Positions 22,309 through 35,968 of a DNA stretch of 64,000 nt are shown in pieces. This DNA is from Guillardia theta CCMP2712 (lineage: Eukaryota; Cryptophyceae; Pyrenomonadales; Geminigeraceae). The stretch lies in the NCBI RefSeq assembly GCF_000315625.1, contig NW_005434660.1:178768-242767 (forward strand). The letters run 5' to 3'. Numbering within the stretch: the first letter of the stretch is position 1; each line of letters opens with the position of its first letter. Made by a program: the position numbers and the translations under genes. Below the pieces are notes generated by a model, which worked only from the letters and a program-made list of their open reading frames with translations, ran no database searches and was not told where the DNA came from.

Positions 22309-24946
22309 TTATTCGATCTGCTTGTCTTCCATCAGTTTCATTCTCTCCTGCACCACCGCCATGAGTTGCAAAGAAACAAGATGATGGCGCATGCCTGGAT
22401 GTCTTTCAGGAGGGAGATACTGGTAGACATGCTAGACTCCAAGGACGCGATTCTTTGCTGGATCTGAGATGCAGTGTCAGCCTTGTCATCGAGCACAAGG
22501 AAAGAGCTACCGATGTGAGAGTATCGTCTCCAGCATTTTCTTGCTTCATCTTGAATGTCCTCTCCCTGACCAGCCCCGTTAGCGATGATGGATACGCTGC
22601 TTACCCGTCGTTCAACCTGGGGAGCCAGTCGTAGCGGAGAGGTCCTTCAGCGGGCCAGACCTGAGAGGAGATCAGGAGCTAAGAAGCGCTAGAGGAAAAG
22701 GCAAGACATCACCTGGCTCTTGATGAACTTCTCTTGTCCCGTTAGGTATGAGTTTGCCTTGGACTTGATATAGAGCAGGAAGAAGAGATACCAGCGAGGG
22801 TTGTGCTCTTGAAGGACGTGCTTCTCGAAACCGCTTCCGTTCTATGCAAGACAGTCAGAATTGACGGGAAGCATCAGGCCAAGACACACCTGGTCAATCT
22901 GAAATCGTTCGAGGTTGCAGATGAAGCATGTGGACTTGAGATCGTTCTCTGCAGTCTCACGCTTGTCTCTCAGCCCGCTGAAGGCATCGATGACGATTCC
23001 GGTGATGATGGCAAGCAGCACGTAGATGAAGAGCCACTGCAATCGCGGTCAGCCCTTCATCTTTGTTCACTGGACCACCTGATAGAGAAGATCCCAGACG
23101 ACTCTGAAGAGGAAGAAAGACGGAGATGATACTGCGTCAACAATGTTTGATGGAAATGTCGGGCTGGTCGTGACATCCCGGATACCATCTCCTCGCATTG
23201 CAATGAAGAAATAAGCCATGAAGCACTGAAACATGTTCACACAGATGTAGTTGCCATCTCCGTCTTGATGTATGTCTTCGAAGGCAATCATTCCCAACAC
23301 CATCCAGATGTACATGAAAACTAGTCCGATGATAAAGGTGTTGAACATCTCCACCGCCTTGAACTTCATGGCGTCCACAACAGTCTTGGAAGAGTTGAAG
23401 TAGAATACCTGCATCTCTGTCAAGCTCGTTCCTCGTCAACTCAAATGTCACCTCGAAGAAGGCAAAGATGGTGAAGAGCGGTCCGTTAGTGATGGCCGCA
23501 GTCAGACCACAAGCGAAGAAGGCGGTTTCATAGATGAAGGTGCTGGATGTCAGCACAGAGACGAGATCTTGATAGCTTGAACGAGGAATTCTCTTTGTAA
23601 TTCTCGACCAAGCCCTCCGATGTTTGGTAGCAGGCTGTAAATGTTGTATGGTCTCACTCGCTTCCTCTTCCGCTTCCGCTTCCTCTCCATCCTCCTCCTC
23701 CTCCTCCTCCTGCTCGCCGTCCGGGGTCGCCTCAAGATAGCTAGCGAGCGATCCCGAATCTTTGACATCCTTATCGTTCTCTCGCATCTCCATGATGATG
23801 ACTGGAACATGAGCGATCATGAATGAGAAATACCGGATCGAGCAGATCAGCAGATTGATTCGACACATGTACATCGAGATCTCTTGCACAGATGGAACAA
23901 CAGTCCGATAGAAGTACTTGTCGTTGGTTGTTGCGCTGGAAAGGCTTGACAGATTCTGGAAAAGCTGGCGAGAGGACAAGCCTGACAAGCTTGTGTTGGG
24001 CGGGTAACTCCCCAGTACCATCATCGCATGCAGCAACAAGACCCACAGGTAGGATATCCTGCAGATAAGGCTCCAGCGGTCGATGGCGAACCCGAACCAA
24101 GTTCTTCGCAGACGTGACTGAAATTCCTCTCGAGCAACGATCTTGCAGAGGTTCTTGAGGAAGCCTTGATTCTTCTTGTCGGGGTCTTCTCTTTCAGTCT
24201 CGTACATCTCCGCATACTCCTTGTCCAGCGCTCCCCCTGCCACACACTTGTCCGGCAGCTGATAGTAAATTCGCTCCAGCCGCCCTTCTCGCTGGATCTC
24301 CACGTACGCGGTCCTCTGCTCATAGAACCTGACGGCAGAAGGAGCAGACACGAGCGCGGATTGAATGGTTCCAGTCTGATCGTACTCGATCACAAACCGC
24401 ATGACAAAGTAGTAGAGCGCGCCCTCCCTGATGATAGCTTCCGACGATATTCCGATCTTTTTGTCATGCAGCTCATAGCAAGAGTTCATCTGAAACACCA
24501 TTGCAGCCCAGGAGACTGTTGTGATCATCCGCTGAGGAAGCATCTCTCCTTGTACGCCTTCCAGCAGAGCGAAGGAACACGACACAACCGCGAGTTTCAG
24601 CCTTGATCGCACCGCGTTCCTCTCCTCCTCTGTCACTTCGTCGGGCATCACCTGGGCTAAGCTTTTCCTTCTCGCCACAAGGGTCTGCTTGTCGATTTCT
24701 TCAAACCTGATCTTGTGGAGGATTCTATCGCAGAGGTCGAAGAAGTCAGCGATGGCGATGGACTCTTGGTTGGGATAGTTAGGTCCGTGCATGGTGTCTG
24801 CCAGCATAAGAAAACCGCGAATCGCCGCCTCGACCAGCACAAAGTCTCCTTTCTGAAGGGCATCTTTCAGCTCCTGCAAGCAGAGAAGAAGTCAGAGAAG
24901 CGCTCGCTAGAATGAGAGACAAAACCAGAGAGAGAGAGAGAGAGAG

Positions 24947-25005
<59 letters not shown>

Positions 25006-28000
25006 AGGGGAGAGGGGGAGAGAAGGAGATAGAGAGTACAGGTTCAAGCACGATCTGATATTTGATCGCTTCGTCAAGGAAATTGTAAGATATCTTATTC
25101 AAGCTCTGCAATCTGAAGATGTCTTGCAATTTCTTGTTTTGTCCCATGCACAACCTTCGAATCATCTTCATCACCTGATGTCTCATCTCAACAACTAGTT
25201 TCCCTTGCAGCACGCGGCTATACCTCTGTGATGAGCATCTGTGACTCTCCAAAAGCTTGCGAGACTGCGCTTTTGCTTCTCCCTCTCATCGACTTGCGAG
25301 ACAGCATTCGTTCTGCGTTCTCTTGCTTCGCTCGCTTTCGGACATCCTTGAGGCCCTCGACCGCATCCTGAAATATCTTGTTGATCTGAACGAACAGGTG
25401 CTGGCTCGACGACGACATGAAGAACTTTGCAAACTGCTTCTGCACGTCAGGGTTTCCGCCATGCAGCAGAGCGTTGGCGAAACTGAGGCAAGCTTGCAGG
25501 ATGTCGCTGTCGTTGGAGAAGGCGAGAAGGTTGATGATGATGTTTACTCCTCCAAACTTGCTCAGGTTCGCCTGCAGTCTGATGTAAGACGGGTCCGCAA
25601 GCTCCTCGTCACTGGGGTCCTCGTTGTGCATGAGGGGCTTGAAGCTTACTTCCTGCTGCCCTACAGACTTGTTTGCGGGGTTCATGTAGATGATCGCCCT
25701 CAGCACCTTAAGACCTCTAAGCTGGACACTCTGCTCGCACTTGTTGGAGACGAGGACGCGGCAGAATTGCTGGATGACTGCAAAGTCTCCCTTGTCACGC
25801 ACAACGCCATGCACAAGAGTCCTCGCGAAATCCTTGAGGGCGTCGGCCTCAAGTATCTCCTTCCTGCTGTCCATGAACCCGCACTTGTCAGCGAGCATCT
25901 CGTAGAAGTTGGTCCAGCCCTCCAGGAACTGCTCCTTGCGGCTCCGGGGCGCTGTGTCATCGTCCTCGTCATCGGGGGCCAGGTCAAATTCTTCTCCTTG
26001 AACCCCTCGCTCGTTCATCAGCGTCAGAAGCTCGATGATCTGCCTGGACTCCTCCAGCCTGCTGATCCTGATCAGCTTGCGGTTGAGCTCTGTTAGTTTG
26101 GATCTGATATCCTGATTCAGATCCTTGCAGATGGAATGCTTGATGACCTCGTCAGGACAAATCTCTGTCTCTTTGAACATTTCTTTCATCGCGCAAACAA
26201 CTTTGATAAGGTAAGAAAAGTGAGCGTTGGTTTCGTTGTCCTCCGACTTCTTCACTTGGTCGTCCCCCGAGATCGTTGGCAGGATCGTTGTGACATGTTC
26301 CGAAGCCGCCTCTATGGAGCTGAGAAAGAGTTCAGCGAGGGACTGGTCGCTCTCGTCGGGAATGGAGTTATAGGAGCTATCGCTTGCTGCGATGACGGAC
26401 TTGTAGTACTTGGAGGGCCAAACTCGTCGCGAGTTCTGCATCTGCTTGATTGCGAGGATATCGACAGAGGTAAGGTAGATCTCAGTGATGAAGGTCAACC
26501 AGGCTGATCTCACATTTTGCAACACCTCGATATCTACCGCCTGTCGGACACCATCGGGCCCCTTATCAACATCTAACAAGTTTGCTAAAGCCACCTCAAA
26601 CGAGACCTCCTGCTGTATCTTGACTTTGTTTCCAACGTTCTTGCCAGTGGCGCAAGACGACAAGATCTCAAGGCTGGCGATGTGATATTTGATCAAACTC
26701 CCGAGCTCTCGTCTGTGCTCTCCCTCCATCATCATCGTCAGCCGATCTTTGCCATACCTCTCGTCCGATATGAGCAGAACCTTGGACTGCCTGTAGTCGC
26801 ACGTGAGATCAAGAATGGCTTCTTTGTCCTCCATGAGCAGCCGGAGGATCAGGTCCTGGTTTCGCTTCAGCGGAACATTGTCGATGATGAGAAAGACGTC
26901 GAAGAACCGGAGCCAGCGAGCGTTTCTCCCATGCCGTTTGATGGAATTCAGAAAGTGCCGGAAGAAGTGCTCCGGGACTTGTGTTGCCAACCTTGCATTG
27001 TTCCTGACCATCTCGCGGAGAGTGTCGGCGACGTTTAAGTTTGAAACGCCTACGTGATCTAAGAAGACTCCGAGGAGCGGAAACAACTTCTTCTGCGCTG
27101 GTGGATGGTTGCTAGCAAGAGCACGAAGAAAGTTGTAGCACAGCTGAAACAGCTTCTTCCTCCTAGCGACTTTCGCTTCTCCTCCGCTTTGTTGAGAACT
27201 CTCGTTGATGGTCAACCTTAGCAGGTCAACCACAGGCTCGTCCAGCTCCCAATTCAACATGATCCGCTGGTTCTTGGCGACGATCTCCTTGGGGATCTGA
27301 GAAGAGAGGGTGATGCTGAAAGTGACATGTTTCAGGAGCTTCTCAGCTTCTACATACGCGCTCTCTTCATCAGAGTTGAGAGACTTCTTGAGGTCGGTCA
27401 ACCTCTCGATAATGTACTTGATCTCGTTGTAGACAGTGACAGCCTCGGGGTAGACTAGCACCTGCAGTTGCTTCAAGTCCTCGATGAACTTGCTCCGCTG
27501 AAACAAGTGGGAGATAAGGAAAGACACTGCCTGCTCGGTGAGCGCCACATCTCCCAGCCTCATGACAGACAGGACGGCTGAGATGGTCTCATCGTTTTGG
27601 AAGTTGTCTTTCTCATAGACGTCACTCGAGATTCGCTCGGGGCTCACGATGTTCTTATTGAAGATGTTCTTCATCAGCCTCTCGATCTCGTCTGCGTAGG
27701 GTCTGAACTTCTCCCTCAGTGTTTCCAATAGGTTCATCCGCAGCGAGAATGTCCTTGAGCCGTGGGAGGAGCTGAAGAGGCGAGAAGACGATTCGATGAG
27801 CGGGTTCTTGTCAAAGACGATCTTCCTGGCGCTCATCTTCTCGAATACATCCTCCCAGCACTTTAACGCGCAGGTCAAGCGATAGTTGGCGCGGAGATTG
27901 CAGAGACGAGTCAAGAGCTCAAAGCACTTTGATCGAATTTTCATCCTCAAGATCTCCTCTCGGTTCTCGGCGCTCTTGACGTGCAGGTGGCGACTTCCGA

Positions 28001-31000
28001 TCATGCGGAAGAGACCGTCATAGAGCTGGACGATCCCCTTGAAGTTTGCCTTCAGCTCATCTCGATCCTCCACAATGAATCCAAAGTCCACCAGCCAGTC
28101 ACACAAGTCGATCCAGGACAAGATCAAGTCCAGCTCGCCATGGCTAGCCATGCTCAGATTCCACTCGCCTCGTGCGCCATCAGACGGTTTCTCGCCTTCC
28201 CAGGTGCAGAGAGAGTGGAGCAGGTGGTCAGTCAACTTGCGAAACTTGGCCAGGGTGTCCTCAGAGTAGTTTGTTTCCTTCCTGTCAGCGAGGACAGGCG
28301 ACGCCTTAATGAGCTCCTCCGCATCTTTCAACGACTCGGTCCAGATCCGCGTGTAGGAGATCTGGGGCTTGGAAGACTGAGGGTCCCGATCAACGTGGAA
28401 GCGCAGCATCAGCTGGGAAAACCTCGCCCGCACCATGGCAGGGACTCTTGGGGAGGTCATGACCGCAAAGAGGCTGTCAAAGTCGAGGGGAAAGCCGAAG
28501 TTGTCCATCGCCAGCGTCAAGGCCACGTGGTTGCGACCAACCACGAGGTTGGAGAGGAGGGAGCAGCACCGGATGAGGTACCTGAACATCTTCTCATCAC
28601 TGTTCAGCGTGAAGTACTGGCAGATCATGATGCTCGACGCGTAGTCGGACACAGAACCCGGGCTCACGGTTCCAGCAAGAAAATTTGACATGCTGATCCA
28701 ACGGCCTTCATTTTCTGATTGTGCAGAAACAGGCAGCATGAATTCCAGCTCAACTCCAGCTGCTTCGCGGTTGATACGATACTTGGGAAGCAGGTAAAAG
28801 AAATCTTTGAAGAGTTTCTCACAGACGAGAGCTTGGTTCTTCGGGATTGGATCATCTCCACACGCGCAAATCGCTGCCAGGAAGTCGACATGTCGGGGAT
28901 CGCGCTCGGTCTCAAGCATCTCCATGAATTTGGCGACATCACTGTCTTGGATCAGGTTTAAGATCCTCCTCTTTCCGTAGAAAATCTCCTTCATGGCAAC
29001 TGTCGCAGAGACTCCTTTCCCCAGCTGACTCTTAATTACATCCATGCGCTCGAAGACAAGCTGAGCGTTCTGCTCATTCTCGCGTACCATGTGCTTCATC
29101 AGTCTGTAGATCATGCGCAGCATGACGACCATGTCCTTGGCAGACTTGTCCTTCTCGAGCCATGTGAGGGGCAGAAGCTTCTGGAAGGGAAGCTCAGCGA
29201 TGTCCAAGCACAGAGTTATGACGTTCATCTCGCGGAGCAGCTTCTGGATGAGAGGTCGAGGACGACCCTCACGAGTCATGGGGTTCATGTCGGTATCTGA
29301 CGAGCATTGCAAGATCAGCGCTGTCAGCGCAGAGATCAAAGACGCGTGATGGCGCTTGAACATTTCCACCACCTTCACCGCTGCCTCCGACAGCGAGCCT
29401 CCTTGACCTCCGCTGCAGAATCTGATCAAGAAGAAACAAGCCAGTCAAATTACCTGTCATCTCCTGCTTCTTCGACAAACACTACGAGCTCAAGACGATT
29501 GCGGAATTGCAGAAGTACAGCGACCTCTGACTTCAACTGGAGCGAGGTCAGGATCAAACGCAGTCACTGGTTCGCAAACCTGCTTGATCAGATCCTCGTA
29601 TGTCTTGGGAACAGGAACGAGAATAAACGCGTCTCTCTCGGAGTTGAGAGCTCCCAGGTCGGTCGTGATTGCTTTGTTCCCCGAGCACTTCTTCCCGGCT
29701 CGCTCCGAGACTGTGATGCTCTCACCATGCGACATGGATAGCCATCCATTCCCCTGGATCATGATGAGTGAGTGTGTGTACACGCTCTTGGTGGAAACGT
29801 CCTTGGCAAAGTGCCGGAAGGAAAAAAGAGTTCCCTCAGAACAATGCTTGGTAGTTGCTAGATGCCCCCCATTGCTCTTCAAGTACAGGCCGCTCACCAA
29901 GTGCTTCAGTCGATAACGTTTTCGTTCATCGCACTCGATGTTTTGTCCTCCAAGGTAGATGTGCTCCCCCTCGATCTTCCATAACCATCCCGATTTCTTC
30001 CTGTCGATGGGCTTGACTTTCCTTCTCAGGTGAAAGAAGGGGTTTGGGTTCAACTGAGAGTCGAAGTTAAGGTACGACTCTCCGTCTTTGTGGTAGATAC
30101 AAACAACGTCCTCAGACTTGATGATGTTTTCTTCGCTGGACAGCTGAAATGACTGGAATAACAAGGCTCTCCAGGAGGTCGAGTCAGCATCATGTACTGA
30201 AGCATCCATCTCATGCACAACTTCTTGGGTCTCACTCTCATCTGGGTCGATCGCAATGTTTTGTTTCTGCGACACATGAAGACGGCAGATATTCCCAACG
30301 ATCTTCTTCTCCGAAAAGAAGCATATCAGATCTCCCGAGTTCACCGGCTCCCCCTGCCCGAACGTCTTGTATGCTGGCAGCACAATGAAGATGGAGTTCT
30401 CAGATCCATTTTGCAGCAATTCTAGTGATTTGCTACTCTTCTCGGCTCCTGCTTCTTTGACACTGTGAGAATGAAACCTGAAGAGGCATGCACAAACTGA
30501 ATCGCATCGCCATATTTCACGATCTCTCCTCTCTGCCTCCTCTCCTCTGCTTTGTTCGCCTTCGATTCCTCCTCGAAGTCGATCAACAATCTGTACATTT
30601 CCCTCAGCTCTGTAAGGTTCTGAATCTTGTGCAAGCGAGCAAACTCTTGTACAGCATATTCGATCTTGTAGACATTCTTGGGCAGAGATGGCAGGTCAAG
30701 TCCTTGGCCCCCATCCCAGGATCCCTTCTTCACAAGCTTTCGCAGCGCCTTGGCAGCCTCATACTGAAACTTGGGGATGATGATCCAATGGCACAGCTCC
30801 ATGTTGGACGGCATTGCGACCTCAGGCTCCAAGACTCGAACTCCAGGAGTTTTGCTGAGCGAACTACATGCATGTTATCTCTCATAGCAGCGAGAACTTT
30901 CACCTGTCGTAGAAGGCCAGCCCGTTGAAGCCGTTGGGAACCAACGCCACGGAGTGTCCATACCGCAATGGCGGATGCAACTTTAAAGGGTCAAACCCCC

Positions 31001-31037
31001 GCAGCACTGAAAGTTGGCCTGATCCAGCAAGCTCCAT
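22309..31037 (-). CDS. ITPR: IP3-receptor-like intracellular calcium-release channel
   Basis: A large minus-strand gene, probably some 2,600 residues in all. The N-terminus starts near 31037 (MELAGSGQLSVLRGFDPLKL) and runs into RYGHSVALVPNGFNGLAFYD. Then come an exon with SLPKNVYKIEYAVQEFARLH and MIR repeats (SGWLWKIEGEHIYLGGQNIE, SGLYLKSNGGHLATTKHCSE), a single open exon of about 1,400 residues (25218-29429) with RIH and RIH-associated regions (NEQNAQLVFERMDVIKSQLG, GKNVGNKVKIQQEVSFEVAL), and membrane segments (ISYLWVLLLHAMMVLGSYPP, TFIYETAFFACGLTAAITNG, EMFNTFIIGLVFMYIWMVLG). The pore region is FQCFMAYFFIAMRGDGIRDV, the last helix WLFIYVLLAIITGIVIDAF, then STCFICNLERFQIDQ, the conserved Cys-containing linker, and a helix ending QERMKLMEDKQIE at 22309. 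Animal channels read GGGIGD in the filter; here it is RGDGIRD. IP3 binding is not shown by sequence alone. Confidence 0.85.
24930..25003. repeat. (GA)n followed by (CAGA)n microsatellite in an intron
   Basis: A run of AGAG dinucleotides passes into about twelve CAGA units. It lies in the intron between two channel exons (about 24880-25040). Confidence 0.9.
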
Positions 31038-32739
31038 GCTCTCGTATCCGCGTTCGCTCAAGGTTCAAGTCGATGAGTCATGAAGGATCGAAGCTCTGCG
31101 AAAGACAAGGTTGCATCAGGCGAAATGAAGCAAGAAGGAGGGGAAAAAGAATTATACTCAAATTGAGGAGGAACTCTTCAGAAATAAAATAGTGATGGTA
31201 GCGGGTAGTACACGAAAGCATCAAAGACAAGGAAATATCAAGAGGAAGGAGGGGGTGCATGGGTGTACATGAAAGCATCAAAGACAAGGAAATATCAAGA
31301 GGAAGGAGGGGGTACATGGGTGTACATGAAAGCATCAAAGACCAGGAAACATATATCAAGAGGAAGGAGGGGGTACATGGGTGTACATGAAAGCATCAAA
31401 GACAAGGAAATATCAAGAGGAAGGAGGGGTACATGGGTGTACATGAAAGCATCAAAGACCAGGAAACATATATCAAGAGGAAGGAGGGGGTACATGGGTG
31501 TACATGAAAGCATCAAAGACAGGAAACATATATCAAGAGGAAGGAGGGGGTACATGGGTGTACATGAAAGCATCAAAGACAGGAAACATATATCAAGAGG
31601 AAGGAGGGGTACATGGGTGTACATGAAAGCATCAAAGACAGGAAACATATATCAAGAGGAAGGAGGGGTACATGGGTGTACATGAAAGCATCAAAGACAG
31701 GAAACATATATCAAGAGGAAGGAGGGGGTACATGGGTGTACATGAAAGCATCAAAGACAAGGAAATATCAAGAGGAAGGAGGGGGTACATGGGTCTCCCG
31801 TTCATTAAGTTGGGGGAGCAGCATGAAGATGGAGGAGAGAGCATGATTGATAGCGGTCAGTTTTTCTTTCTCCATCCCCACCTGCCCGCATAAAAATCAA
31901 ACAAGTCGGGGCTGACCTGAACCCCTCTCTTGCCCTAAAACTACCCACGTTCTTATACCATCCAGAGGAACATTTCGTGCTCGTACAGTATACAGCGGTA
32001 ACTAAATAATATCTGCCGCGGCACGCGTTGCCGTTCCCTCTCGTTGCCGGATGAGTTAACCAGGGTGGTTCTGGTAGTAGTTTTAGTCAAATTCGAATAC
32101 CAAGATATTTGACCTAAAATTTTTGCTCCGTCACCCACTTTTTGTACCTCTTCCGTTGCAGCCATCGCGACCTCTTAAACAAGGAAAGGCAACATTGAGT
32201 AAACCTTCCTTCTATTTGAAATGAATAGGCGTGTATAGTTGACCAACTAATCATGCGGGGTCTCGGGGTAAGTATTCAAATGAAACATGTAACAACTTCA
32301 CTCGTCTCTCGAGTCCCCACTGATCTTTACTCCCATCTCCACTCAGGGACTGTTTGCACAGCTGCTCAGCGCAATCAAGGTCCATGGCCCGTCAATGTTA
32401 ACTCCTGACAGTCCAAGGCAAGTGCTGAGATCAAACAGCTCAATCCTTGGCTGAGAATCACACCTATAGCAGGTTAAATGTGTAAGGTATGTGTAAGGTA
32501 TACATCCACATTTGCACTTGCCTTGCTATATTTGAACTGAAACACCTCAACTCTGATGTACTAAAGCCCTGATCAGCTACAGGTGTTTGTGAAGATGGGA
32601 GGAGTTTGAGAGGCTGAAGGGAAAGGGAAGGGAAAGGGAAGCCGGGCTGGGAGCCTATTGATATGCTGATCGCGAGAGAGGAGATGCCAGAGGAGAGACG
32701 GTTTACTCAAGACCACTAGCGAGGAAGGGAGAAGGGTGA
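31038..32739. other. Upstream region of the channel gene; minisatellite, then gene-free
   Basis: 31205-31795 is a minisatellite (separate entry). 31800-32740 has AT-moderate sequence with no convincing open frame; short words such as GTGTAAGGTAT are repeated near 32480 and GGGAAAGGGAAG near 32620. Confidence 0.5.
31205..31795. repeat. 59-bp minisatellite, about ten units
   Basis: Each unit contains GAAAGCATCAAAGAC, AGGAAA, then ATATCAAGAGGAAGGAGG and GTACATGGGTGTACAT. Units begin near 31214, 31271, 31329, 31388, 31447, 31506, 31566, 31625, 31684 and 31744. Two versions alternate: one with CATATATC and one with the shorter ATATC. The array keeps long frames open on both strands, but the peptide simply mirrors the DNA repeat. 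Confidence 0.95.
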
Positions 32740-34849
<2,110 letters not shown>

Positions 34850-34862
<13 letters not shown>

Positions 34863-34945
34863 GCCGATCCCGGTGACGGTCCAGCCGCTACCGTTGAGTC
34901 AACTTCGGGCCCGGCGGGCTCGGGGCCCCGGGGTTGCCGTACTTT
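34850..34945. repeat. G+C-extreme island at the edge of the duplicated block
   Basis: Directly after the copied stop codon, with GGGCCCGGCGGGCTCGGGGC-type sequence. It aligns with the island at 22.08 kb only for the first dozen bases and then differs. Confidence 0.55.
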
Positions 34946-35968
34946 TCCCATCACAGTAGAGACTAGTGCTTGAATAAAGCATGGCACAACTCAGAGACTT
35001 GAATAAAGCATCACTCAACTTGCACCCTGAGAGGAGGCAGAAGAATGCTTCTATGACTCCTACAGCTAGCAATCATGGAGGGCAGCGGTGTGTGAATAGG
35101 AGAAGGAATGTGTATACTCTGAGGCGGGTTTGATTTACTAGCCAAACTTTCAAAAAACTGATATTTGGCTAGGTCGCAAGGTTTGAGCTTCCCGCCATGC
35201 GGCTTGCCCCTGCTGCCTTCCTCCTCCTCCCCCTCCCCCTCCCGCTCCCCCTCCTTCTCCCTCTCCTCCTTCTCCTCCTCCTCCTCGTTCTCCTCCCCCT
35301 CCCCATCCTCCTGCCTCCTGCCTCCTGCCTCCCTCTCTCCATCTCTCCCTTCCTCATCTCTTGTCCTGACACTGTTGCTTCTCTCTGTCTGAATCATTCG
35401 GTTTTGCCAATCCTGTTTCACCAACTGTGCATGAAATCCTCGCAAACAAGTCTTGCTCTAAAAGTTGGTTTGTGCCCTCGCCCCACTTTCCGTGTACTTC
35501 CTCTTGTACATTCATTTTTATACTCTTGGTTTATCTAGCTCATGGTTGTAGCTTCGCTCTATAGCTGTTTCTCGTCTTTTCTGCGTGCACGTATCCTTCA
35601 CACATCTTCCACCTAATTGAGGGGATGCGTGAAACATAGATATGCCTTGTCCCCATGCCTTTGACATTCATGCCATTTCTTGGTGAGATTGTAACATATC
35701 TGATGGGTCTGAAGACTGCTCTTGCCAACATTGTTGTCTCATGCGTCTAATGATGCGATAAAATTGTTTGATAGATCTGGATTCAGGTACTGGATGGTAG
35801 TGAGTTAGATCAACGGCATCTTGAAGATCGACAATACACATGTCTGCATCACTGTTGGATGCTGTGGATAGCTCTATCCAGCAGAAGCTCAACACAAATG
35901 CTCACTCGAGCGAAGGGTGACTCGTGCAACGAGCAGTTCAAGTTGACTAACAATAGGTTGCTTCAGAT
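34946..35968. other. Intergenic with pyrimidine tract; weak minus-strand coding signal
   Basis: 35218-35345 is a CTCC-rich tract that reads as a Glu/Gly/Arg-rich peptide on the minus strand. The minus strand at 35670-35895 has a frame of ordinary composition (SDADMCIVDLQDAVDLTHYH) that may be an exon of an unrecognised gene. Nothing else is supportable. Confidence 0.4.

Noticed and set aside
25257-26096. Plus-strand gene of about 280 residues inside the channel locus
   Set aside because: It is complementary to the long RIH-region exon, which has clear family similarity on the minus strand.
31205-31795. CRISPR-like array
   Set aside because: Whole units are repeated with no unique spacers, and the genome is eukaryotic; it is a minisatellite.
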